Below, piece after piece: positions 35,462 to 42,597 of a stretch of 64,000 nucleotides of DNA (positions are counted from its first letter, which is position 1; the number at the start of each line of letters is the position of its first letter). The notes below the pieces were generated by a model. The model was not told the DNA's origin and did no database searches. It saw only the letters and a program-made list of their open reading frames with translations. The DNA is from JAJRXR01 sp041987545 (GTDB lineage: Bacteria; Planctomycetota; Phycisphaerae; Phycisphaerales; UBA1924): contig JBHIWH010000002.1 in NCBI GenBank assembly GCA_041987545.1, forward strand, positions 411,623 through 475,622, written 5' to 3'. Made by a program: the position numbers and the translations under genes.

Positions 35462-36745
35462 ATGCCCGAGCGGCTCGCGAACAGCGTGGGGACCGTCTTG
35501 CTCTTGCTCGGCGCGGCGCCCGCCGCTGGCGGGGATCTGCTCAGGCCGACCGACCCGCTCGTCCCGCCCCCGGGGGGCGACATGAGAGGCGTCGCGATCG
35601 CCGACGTCAACGCCGACTCTCGCCCCGACATCGTCGTCGTCCTCGAGTACGACGACGGGGACGGGCGTGTCCAGGTCTGGCTCGGGAGGGGCGACGGGAC
35701 GTTCTTCAGCAACCTCACGTACCCGGTGGGTGACCGCCCGACCGCCGTCGGCGTCGCGGACTTCAACGCCGACGGCGCCCCCGACATCGTGACCGCGAAC
35801 GGGGATCTCGACCTCTCCTTCCTGCCCGGCCTCGGCGACGGGTCCTTCCCGACCCACACGCGGATCAGGCTGGACTATCACCAGCGAGCACTCGCGATCG
35901 CAGACTTCAACAACGACGGCGCCCCCGACGTCGGGCTGTCGCAGCTCTCGGGCGACCAGGTCATGCTCCTGATCAACGTGGGCGGCCAGCTCGTCCCGCA
36001 GCCGCCGATCGCGTCGTTCAACAACCCCGGGGACATCATCGCGGCAGACTTCGACGCCGACTCCCGGATCGACCTCGCGGTCGTCAACAGATTCGACGAT
36101 GAGATTGTCACCCTGCTCGGGGCCGGCGATGGGTCGTTCGCCCCGCCGATCTCGACGCCCATCGGCAACACCCCGTCCTCGTTGAGCGGCATGGCCTCGA
36201 CCGATGTTGACATGGACGGGCTCAGCGATCTGCTCGTGGCGGACGGTTCGGCGGACGAGGTCGCGATCCTCGTCTCCGACGGGGCGGGGTCGTTCGTCGA
36301 GGTGGGCGTGCTGCCGGGGACACCGGACGCGCTCCGCTGGCTGGCCGCCGAGGACTTCGACCGTGATGGGGTCCCAGACGTCATCGTGGGCGGGTTCGAG
36401 ACCCACGTCTACCTGGGTTCCGGCGACGGCGGGTTCACGCAGACCGGCCAGCCCGTCGAGAGCGGCGGCCCGATGGCCATCGGCGACCTTGACCTCGACG
36501 GGGACCCGGACCTCGTGTTCGCGCGGGCCCGCGCCGCGACCGTCCTCCTCAACACCACGTTCGAGCGGTGCTCGCCGGCCGACCTCGCCGAGCCCGACGG
36601 CGAGCTCGACTTCTCCGACGTGCTCGAGTTCCTCACCGCCTTCGCGTCGATGTCGCCCCGGGCCGACCTCGCCGTCCCGTTCGGGCAACTCGACTTCATC
36701 GACGCGCTCGTGTTCCTGAGCGAGTTCGGCGCCGGCTGCCCATAA
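35462..36745 (+). CDS. Secreted VCBS-repeat propeller protein with GC-type dockerin-like domain (two units)
   Basis: 427 aa; GGAGGA Shine-Dalgarno; signal peptide MPERLANSVGTVLLLLGAAPAAGG. Residues 40-360 carry about seven VCBS/FG-GAP blades (AIADVNADSRPDIVVV; VADFNADGAPDIVTAN; AIGDLDLDGDPDLVFA). Residues 370-427 are the tag. Its first unit reads DLAEPDGELDFSD, with an acidic residue directly before the Gly as in true dockerins, and its second has DFIDALVFLSEF. It is the first gene of the plus-strand half of the array. Confidence 0.87.
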   Translation: MPERLANSVGTVLLLLGAAPAAGGDLLRPTDPLVPPPGGDMRGVAIADVNADSRPDIVVVLEYDDGDGRVQVWLGRGDGTFFSNLTYPVGDRPTAVGVADFNADGAPDIVTANGDLDLSFLPGLGDGSFPTHTRIRLDYHQRALAIADFNNDGAPDVGLSQLSGDQVMLLINVGGQLVPQPPIASFNNPGDIIAADFDADSRIDLAVVNRFDDEIVTLLGAGDGSFAPPISTPIGNTPSSLSGMASTDVDMDGLSDLLVADGSADEVAILVSDGAGSFVEVGVLPGTPDALRWLAAEDFDRDGVPDVIVGGFETHVYLGSGDGGFTQTGQPVESGGPMAIGDLDLDGDPDLVFARARAATVLLNTTFERCSPADLAEPDGELDFSDVLEFLTAFASMSPRADLAVPFGQLDFIDALVFLSEFGAGCP

Positions 36746-36842
36746 TGTCCGGAGCGGCCCGCGCATCTCGAAAAATGCGCCGAGTCGTGGGCCCTTCCCG
36801 CTAGACTCCCCCGGCCCCTTGTGACCTGTAAGGAGTCCGACC

Positions 36843-37481
36843 ATGACAGTTCCGTTCCGCGCTGCGTTCGCGGCGATCGCCGTGTCCGCGTCCGTTGCCG
36901 CCGCCCAGCCGTTCCTTGAGTTCACCGTCATGACCGAGGGCGAGATGTTCGGGCTGCGGCACGAGGCGTGCGCCAGCTTCGTCGTGGACGCGAGCGACCC
37001 GGCCCAGACGATCATCCCCTCCACGCTGGCCGGGCACTCGCCCTCGTTCGAGTCGGGACCGGTCGTGGCGCCGCTGAACTTCTCCAGCAGCCAGTTCGGG
37101 TTGGACGGCGGCGAGCTGACAATCCAGTACTCGGGCGCCTCGCCCGGATCCAGTACCAGCGTGTTCATGAGGCTCCAGGGCGGCCCGCCCACCGACCCCG
37201 ACGGCTCGATCCCCGACGACCCCGCCGCGTACTCGACATGGTCACAGGGGACCTGCACGGCCAACTCTCTGGGCGTGAACCTCTTCATAATCTGGAACAC
37301 CGTCGGCGGGTTCGACCTGGGCGATGATGGACGCTTCTTCGTCAGTGTCCGCGAGGTCCCCGACCCCAACCCGCCGATGCCGGATGGGTGCAGCGAGGCG
37401 GACCTCGCCGAGCCGTACGGCGTGCTCGATTTCTCCGACGTCGTCGCGTTCCTCAGCGCCTTCAGCGTCGGCTGCCCCTAG
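36843..37481 (+). CDS. Secreted 'SLPD' family-like protein with single-unit GC-type dockerin-like domain
   Basis: 212 aa; TAAGGAG Shine-Dalgarno 8 nt upstream; signal peptide MTVPFRAAFAAIAVSASVAAAQ. A shorter and more diverged relative of the family: PFLEFTVMTE after cleavage, SFVVDASDPA in place of VFDAxAPP, and SIPDDPAAY in place of SLPDxPxxY. The passenger is beta-rich with no enzyme motif. Residues 183-212 are one tag unit ending SVGCP. A TAGACT box is visible about 40 nt upstream. Confidence 0.78.
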   Translation: MTVPFRAAFAAIAVSASVAAAQPFLEFTVMTEGEMFGLRHEACASFVVDASDPAQTIIPSTLAGHSPSFESGPVVAPLNFSSSQFGLDGGELTIQYSGASPGSSTSVFMRLQGGPPTDPDGSIPDDPAAYSTWSQGTCTANSLGVNLFIIWNTVGGFDLGDDGRFFVSVREVPDPNPPMPDGCSEADLAEPYGVLDFSDVVAFLSAFSVGCP

Positions 37482-37537
37482 CTCCAGCGTGTCCAGTGTG
37501 GGCCCCCCTCGGGGTGTCGCTGGGCGCGTTGCCCCGT

Positions 37538-37747
37538 TCACGCCGCATGCGCCGCGTCCAGCGCGCACTCGCACGCCTGCTGGCGTGCTTGGTCCGCGCG
37601 CCTCCACGCCCACGGCGTCGCCCCGCCCCCCCTCCTTCCGGCTGACCCGCCCAGCCGCCGCTTGGCACGCCGCAGCGTTGACTCGCTGACCCCGTCCTCG
37701 CGAGCGCGGCGCGTCAGCTCCTTGCTCGCCACCGGCCCGTCGGGGTT
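37538..37747 (-). pseudogene. Decayed C-terminal fragment resembling RepA/primase-type AAA-ATPase proteins
   Basis: In the 337-bp gap 37482-37818 one minus-strand frame reads DGPVASKELTRRAREDGVSE followed by STLRRAKRRLG and a Gly-rich TPWAW. From memory this matches the last about 45 residues of plasmid/phage RepA-like or primase-helicase ATPases (pattern GISxRTLRRAKxxLG...W.W). Nothing upstream in frame looks like the rest of such a protein, and the downstream tail is arbitrary, so it is taken as a remnant. The rest of the gap shows no gene or clear terminator. A chance small gene on a real helix-turn-helix motif cannot be excluded. Confidence 0.4.
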
Positions 37748-37818
37748 GTGACGGGCGAAGTTGAGACCACATGCTCCAGCCTGTTCGCCCGCCGGTAGAC
37801 TCGGGCTAGGGAGGCCTC

Positions 37819-38712
37819 ATGGGCGCTGGCGCACGGGCACTCTGGCTGATGGTCGCCGTCCTCGGCGTCACGCCGGGCGTGACGCCCGCGGCCGCGGGGC
37901 CGGTCACGTTCTACGTGCTGAGCAACCACAGCGACGAGCTGGGCCGCTTCGACCTGGGCACGATGCAGGCCGAGGCGTTGGGGCCGCACGGCCTGACCGG
38001 CGCCGTCGGCACGCTCGCCCTCGACGCCCACGGGCGGCTGTTCACCAACGAGACGTTCAGCAACACCGTCTACCGCCTCGACACGCAGACGGGCGCGCCG
38101 ACCCTGGCCTACGCGCTCGACGTCCCGCCCCAGACCGGCTACCTCTGGGGGACGGCCGTCCGCCCAGACGGGATGCACCTGCACACCCGCTCACGCTTCG
38201 GCGACACGCCCGCGATCTACGTCGTCGACCCCGTGACGGGCCAGGAGGTCGAGCCGCTCGTCCCCATCGCCGAGACCGTCCTCGCCGGCTCGCCCCGCAA
38301 CATCCTGCTCCGGTCGGACGGGAACATCGTCGCGCTCGACGGCATCGGGGATCAGCTCGTCGTCATCGACGCGCACACCGGCCAGGACTCGCTCCTCCGC
38401 GCCTGGGACCCGGACGACGAGCTCCGCGGCATGACCTCGTTCGGCTCGCGCTCGTTCCTGCTCACCCAGGGACGATTCAATGGCCCCGTCCGCCTCCACG
38501 AGCTGGACCCGTTCACGGGCGACACCGCCGTCATCGGCGAGATCACCCTGCCCGACGGCGGCGCGTCGTTCAACAACCTCTGGGGCCTGGCGGCGATCCC
38601 GGCGCCGGGCACGCTCTGCGTCCTGGGCATGGGCGCCGCCCTGGCCGCGCGAAGACGCCGCCGCGAGCGCACGCGGGGCGAACCTGCGCAACACACCCCC
38701 CGCCCGGCGTGA
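37819..38712 (+). CDS. Secreted beta-propeller protein with PEP-CTERM-like C-terminal anchor
   Basis: 297 aa; AGGGAGG Shine-Dalgarno and TAGACT box (37796-37801); signal peptide MGAGARALWLMVAVLGVTPG...AAA. Residues 28-258 look like a YncE-like propeller (LALDAHGRLFTNETFSNTVY; WGTAVRPDGMHLHTRS). Near the C-terminus IPAPGTLCVLGMGAALAA plus RRRRRE has the layout of a PEP-CTERM anchor (PxPxT-like motif, short hydrophobic helix, Arg cluster), a different sorting signal from the surrounding GC tags. The last 15 residues run past the Arg cluster and are partly encoded by a dispersed repeat copy at 38691. An exosortase would be needed; none is in the window. Confidence 0.72.
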   Translation: MGAGARALWLMVAVLGVTPGVTPAAAGPVTFYVLSNHSDELGRFDLGTMQAEALGPHGLTGAVGTLALDAHGRLFTNETFSNTVYRLDTQTGAPTLAYALDVPPQTGYLWGTAVRPDGMHLHTRSRFGDTPAIYVVDPVTGQEVEPLVPIAETVLAGSPRNILLRSDGNIVALDGIGDQLVVIDAHTGQDSLLRAWDPDDELRGMTSFGSRSFLLTQGRFNGPVRLHELDPFTGDTAVIGEITLPDGGASFNNLWGLAAIPAPGTLCVLGMGAALAARRRRRERTRGEPAQHTPRPA

Positions 38713-38735
38713 TCACCTTGAGCGCCTCGGCCCCG
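38691..38735. repeat. Dispersed intergenic repeat, copy 4, overlapping a gene end
   Basis: Minus-strand form GAGGCGCTCAAGGTGATCA then CGCCGGGCGGGGGGTGTG. It overlaps the last codons and stop of the PEP-CTERM-like gene and continues into the intergenic region, matching the cores of copies 2, 3 and 5. Confidence 0.55.
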
Positions 38736-38748
38736 CCCTGCGCGTGCA

Positions 38749-38777
38749 TTGAGTCGCCCCCGGCCGCGTGTTACGCT
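38749..38777 (+). promoter_or_regulatory. Promoter-like element TTGAGT-17-TACGCT
   Basis: TTGAGT (38749-38754), 17-bp spacer, TACGCT (38772-38777); 64 nt before the start at 38842. Confidence 0.52.
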
Positions 38778-38841
38778 GACCGTTGATCGCGGGGCGCGAG
38801 CGTTGATCGCCCACCCGCACCGCAGATCGGAGGGCCGATCG

Positions 38842-40263
38842 ATGACTCCCTCGGGTTCCCGACGACTCGCCGCGGCGCTCGGCCTCACGCTCGCGGGCGC
38901 CGCGATCGCGGGCGGGCCCGTCCCCGCCTCCATCGTGCTCAGGCAGGGCGATGTCGTCCTCGACGACCGGGTCGTCGTCTCGGTGAACACCCCGTTCACC
39001 AACGGGGACGGCGCCGTGGGTTTCGTCGTGGGCTTCGAGGACGCGCGGACCGGGATCTGGTACGACGACCGGGTCGTCTTCTTTTCCGAGGACGCGCCGG
39101 TCGAGCTGCTCGCCAACGCCGAGGGCACGATGGGCGTCAGCGACGCCGGCGACTGGATCTACAGCCCCGAGTGCGGGGGCGACGACTGCGTGTTCGGCTT
39201 CGGAGGCGTGATCGCCGCCGAGGACTCGCAGGCCCCCGACTCCCCGCCCGGGTTCGAGACCATGTTCCACGACCGCCCGCGCATGACCGACGGCGGCGCC
39301 GCCTACTGGATGTCCGGGCTCGACAACGGCGTGGGCGGGTTTGTCACGGCGACCTACGTGGTCTACCGCCGCGCCCAGGACGGCACGATCACGATCGTGC
39401 TCCGAGAGGGCGACGAGATCGGCAACACGACCATCGAGCGGATCCTGCCCGATTACGCGGTCTCCGGCAACGATGCGCACACGATGTTCATCTTCGAGAA
39501 GCCGGGCAGCGTCTCGGAGGAGACCGGGCATCTCATGGTGGACGGGGTCGTCGTCGCCAAGGAGGGCAGTTCCACGGGCCGGGGCGACAGCTGGCGTCTC
39601 TTCGAGGCATGCTCCATCAACGACTCGGGGGACTACGTCTTCTCGGGACGCACGGACCGGCCCACGCCGTCCGGCCAGTTCATCGCCTACAACGGCGACA
39701 TCGTCCTCCGCGCCGGCGTTCCCACCACCGGGCCCGTCACCGCCAACTTCGCCCTCGACGCGATCTCCCTCAACAACCTCGGCCAGGTCGCCTTCATCTG
39801 GGACCTCGAGGACCCCGGCGGCGACGTCGAGACCCTCTTCTACGCCTCCGACGCCGGCGATATCCCCGGCACGCTCGTCTCGCTCCTCTCGGTCGGGCAG
39901 GGCATCGACACCGACGGCGACAACGCCGCCGACTGGTTCGTCGCGGACTTCAGGGCCAGCCTCGCCCTCGGCCCGGGCCTGGATCTGGCCGAGGACGGGA
40001 ACGTCTATCTCGAGGTCGGCCTCGACGCCCCCGACGGCTCGACGACCAACATCGACGCGATCATCCGCCTCGAGCTGCCCGCCGCCTGCTCGCCCGCCGA
40101 CCTCGCCGAGCCCTTCGGCCAGCTGGACTTCTCCGACGTCGTCGCGTTCCTGACCGCCTTCGGCGCGATGGCGCCCGGGTCCGACCTCGCCGTGCCGTAC
40201 GGCGCTTGGGACTTCTCCGACGTCGTCCGGTTCCTGACACTGTTCGCCGACGGATGCCCGTAG
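38842..40263 (+). CDS. Secreted repeat protein of unknown function with GC-type dockerin-like domain (two units)
   Basis: 473 aa; start at 38842 with GGAGGG 8 nt upstream and signal peptide MTPSGSRRLAAALGLTLAGAAIA. Residues 25-405 contain repeated strands of the type IVLRQGDVV, VNTPFTNGDGAVGFVVGF, ITIVLREGDEI and AISLNNLGQVAFI, a beta-propeller-like pattern seen in uncharacterised planctomycete secreted proteins. Residues 416-473 are the two-unit tag (FGQLDFSDVVAFLTAF; GAWDFSDVVRFLTLF). No catalytic motif was recognised. Confidence 0.82.
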   Translation: MTPSGSRRLAAALGLTLAGAAIAGGPVPASIVLRQGDVVLDDRVVVSVNTPFTNGDGAVGFVVGFEDARTGIWYDDRVVFFSEDAPVELLANAEGTMGVSDAGDWIYSPECGGDDCVFGFGGVIAAEDSQAPDSPPGFETMFHDRPRMTDGGAAYWMSGLDNGVGGFVTATYVVYRRAQDGTITIVLREGDEIGNTTIERILPDYAVSGNDAHTMFIFEKPGSVSEETGHLMVDGVVVAKEGSSTGRGDSWRLFEACSINDSGDYVFSGRTDRPTPSGQFIAYNGDIVLRAGVPTTGPVTANFALDAISLNNLGQVAFIWDLEDPGGDVETLFYASDAGDIPGTLVSLLSVGQGIDTDGDNAADWFVADFRASLALGPGLDLAEDGNVYLEVGLDAPDGSTTNIDAIIRLELPAACSPADLAEPFGQLDFSDVVAFLTAFGAMAPGSDLAVPYGAWDFSDVVRFLTLFADGCP

Positions 40264-40311
40264 GCGGGCGCGCGGGCGGCTGCTAGGCTGGGTCCCCTGC
40301 GAGGAGGGGCG

Positions 40312-41274
40312 ATGCGCAAGACACCGCTGATCGTGCCGGTCGCCCTGGGCGTCGCGGCGGGTTCCGGGCTCGGGCAGACCTACACCGCCGACCAGTTCGC
40401 GATCGGTGACCTCGTCGGCTCCCGCTTCCGCCTCATGGAGCTCGAGGTCTCAACCCTGTGCGAGCACTGGAACGGCGGCGCCTGCACCACCACCGAGTCC
40501 GAGTTCGCGACGAGCTTCCGACTGCTCGCCTACGCCGACGTCGTCGACGGCGAGCCGACCAACGCGGTGGCCCTGCCCGGGCCCGAGACCCCGGGGCCCG
40601 GCGAGTTCGGCGGCACGCCGGTCATCATGAGCGACGCCGACGGCTTCATCAACTTCGGCAATCACCCCGGGCGCGGGTGCGAGCGAGAACATTTCATCGG
40701 CGGGATCACCGAGGTCCCGGGCGTGTTCACCGTCGGCGACAGCGGCCCCGACCCACGCGCGGGCGCGTGGGAGGGATGCTGGGACGACGGCGAGGCCTGG
40801 GCCGGCACGGTCACCCGCACGATCACGATCCAGGGCTTCGAGCTGCTCGAGGGCCACCCGACCCTCGGGGACGTGCAGGCCCTCCGCATCGACGCGGCCG
40901 ACGCGCGCACCAAGGACTCCCTGACGACCACGCGACGCGCCCCGGAGACCTGGGACATCTCGCTGTGGATCGTCGAGGGCTACGGCCTCGCACGCATCGT
41001 CTCGCACGAGTTCGAGGAGGGGTACTTCGACTGGCACGACGACGGCGCCTCGCCCGCCTACGACGTAGACACGGTCACGAGCCAGTGGTTCGTCCGCCTG
41101 TGCCTTGCCGACCTCGCCGAGCCGTTCGGCACGGTGAACTTCTCCGACGTCCTCGCCTTCCTCACCGCCTTCGGGGGTCAGGACCTCGCCGTCGACGTCG
41201 CGCCCCCGTTCGGCGTGCTCGACTTCTCCGACGTCCTCGTCTTCCTCACCGCCTTCGGCGACGGCTGCCAGTAG
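40312..41274 (+). CDS. Secreted protein of unknown function with GC-type dockerin-like domain (two units), ends GCQ
   Basis: 320 aa; GAGGAGGGG Shine-Dalgarno; signal peptide MRKTPLIVPVALGVAAGSGLGQ. The passenger (23-260) has several Cys (LCEHWNGGACTTT; GCERE; GCWDD) and predicted beta-structure, with no family recognised. Residues 264-320 are the tag; the second unit starts VDVAPPFGVLDFSDVLVFL and the protein ends GDGCQ, the only member whose last residue is Gln. The gene starts 48 bp after the previous stop; a TAGGCT box lies in that gap. Confidence 0.8.
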   Translation: MRKTPLIVPVALGVAAGSGLGQTYTADQFAIGDLVGSRFRLMELEVSTLCEHWNGGACTTTESEFATSFRLLAYADVVDGEPTNAVALPGPETPGPGEFGGTPVIMSDADGFINFGNHPGRGCEREHFIGGITEVPGVFTVGDSGPDPRAGAWEGCWDDGEAWAGTVTRTITIQGFELLEGHPTLGDVQALRIDAADARTKDSLTTTRRAPETWDISLWIVEGYGLARIVSHEFEEGYFDWHDDGASPAYDVDTVTSQWFVRLCLADLAEPFGTVNFSDVLAFLTAFGGQDLAVDVAPPFGVLDFSDVLVFLTAFGDGCQ

Positions 41275-41295
41275 GCGGGCGCACAAAAAAACCCG

Positions 41296-41325
41296 TTGCA
41301 CACGCGAACTCGGCGGCGGTACCCT
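41296..41325 (+). promoter_or_regulatory. Promoter-like element TTGCAC-18-TACCCT
   Basis: TTGCAC (41296-41301), 18-bp spacer, TACCCT (41320-41325), 32 nt before the GTG start at 41358; preceded by an A7 tract. Confidence 0.45.
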
Positions 41326-41357
41326 CGCGGGCAGCGCTCTGGACGGGGAGGGATCGC

Positions 41358-42398
41358 GTGATACAGACTCGGACCTGGTGTTGTGCCTTGGCGGGCCTGT
41401 GCGCGGGCGCGGGCACGGCGGCCGCGGGCGTGCCCGACGGCTACATGTACCTCGGCTTCGTCCGGAGCCCGGGCGGGTTCGCCGAGTTCTTCTCGATCAC
41501 CGAGGTGGGCGTGCCGGGCGCCGTCCGCGTCATCGTCACCTCGCCCGGCGGCGTGTCGGAAGACCTGCCCTTCGACGAGAACGACGACCGCTTCCGACTG
41601 GAGCGGGGCGCGATCGGCATGGGCCCGCTGCTCGCCGGCACGGGCACGGCGGGCCCGCCCGACAACTCTCTCTGGACCGTCGAGGTCGAGTTCGAGAACG
41701 GCGCCTCCAGCACCTACGAGTTCAACGCGTACTTCCAGGACCTGGTCCCCGGCCTCCCCCTGCCGCCGCTCATCACCTTCCCCGGCGACGGCGACGTGCT
41801 CATCGGGTCGCCCGACGAGATCGGCTGGGTCGAGCTGGACCCGACGCCCGGCGTGCTGGAAGTGATCGCGAACATCTCGGAGCTGGACATGCCCGGGGGC
41901 CAGACGGGCTCGGCCGTCTTCGTGTGCTCGATGCTCGAGGGCTGCTTCTCGCTGAACCCGGACAGCATCGCCGAGACGATCGAGGTGGGCCCGCTGTTCA
42001 TCCCGCCGGGGTTCTACGAGGCGCTCGTGGAGTACATCCGCGTGCCGCTGGTCGAGCCGCACAGCTCGCTGATCACACCGATGCGTCACGTCGACGGCGC
42101 CCTGATCGACTGGGGCGTGCCCTTCGACGTCCCGGACGGGAGCTTCCCGGACAACACGGCGATCGTGGTCTACCAGTCGGTGAGCTTCACGCAGTTCGAG
42201 GTGCTGCTCAAGGTGGGTTCATGCAGCGAGGCAGACCTCGCCAAGCCCTACAACGTGCTCGACTTCTCCGACGTGCTCGCCTTCCTGACCGCGTTCGCGG
42301 GCATGGACCCGGCCGCCGACCTGGCAGAGCCCTTCGGCTCCTTCGACTTCTCCGACGTCATCGCCTTCCTCACCGCCTTCGGGGCCGGCTGCCCGTAG
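41358..42398 (+). CDS. Secreted protein of unknown function with GC-type dockerin-like domain (two units)
   Basis: 346 aa from GTG at 41358 with GGGAGGG 5-6 nt upstream; signal peptide VIQTRTWCCALAGLCAGAGTAAA. The frame continues far upstream without a stop but only through another gene. The passenger is predicted all-beta (SITEVGVPGAVRVIVTSPGG; GPDDNS-type loops; EVGPLFIPPGFYEALVEYI). Residues 289-346 are the tag, with an unusual first unit DLAKPYNVLDFSD (Lys and Asn at otherwise conserved positions). No enzyme motif was seen. Confidence 0.82.
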   Translation: MIQTRTWCCALAGLCAGAGTAAAGVPDGYMYLGFVRSPGGFAEFFSITEVGVPGAVRVIVTSPGGVSEDLPFDENDDRFRLERGAIGMGPLLAGTGTAGPPDNSLWTVEVEFENGASSTYEFNAYFQDLVPGLPLPPLITFPGDGDVLIGSPDEIGWVELDPTPGVLEVIANISELDMPGGQTGSAVFVCSMLEGCFSLNPDSIAETIEVGPLFIPPGFYEALVEYIRVPLVEPHSSLITPMRHVDGALIDWGVPFDVPDGSFPDNTAIVVYQSVSFTQFEVLLKVGSCSEADLAKPYNVLDFSDVLAFLTAFAGMDPAADLAEPFGSFDFSDVIAFLTAFGAGCP

Positions 42399-42400
42399 CC

Positions 42401-42452
42401 AACACGCTCAAGACCACCCCCATCCGGCTTGATGGCCTTGAGCGCCTTCGCC
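42401..42452. repeat. Dispersed intergenic repeat, copy 5, with 8-bp inverted arms
   Basis: Starts 2 bp after a stop codon. CGCTCAAG (42405-42412) and CTTGAGCG (42437-42444) are inverted arms; read on the minus strand it gives GCGAAGGCGCTCAAGGCC then GGATGGGGGTGG, nearly the sequence of copy 2. Confidence 0.62.
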
Positions 42453-42597
42453 CCGCCCCTTCCCTCGGCGGCCGCCCGCTCCGCTCCGCGGGGGCGATCG
42501 GCTAGGGCTTTGCCGCGCCGTTCTCGCGTCTCCTTCCGGGGGACCGATCCCGGGCCATCCGGGGGCCGCCGCCACGCCCGCCCCGAGGGAGACCGCC

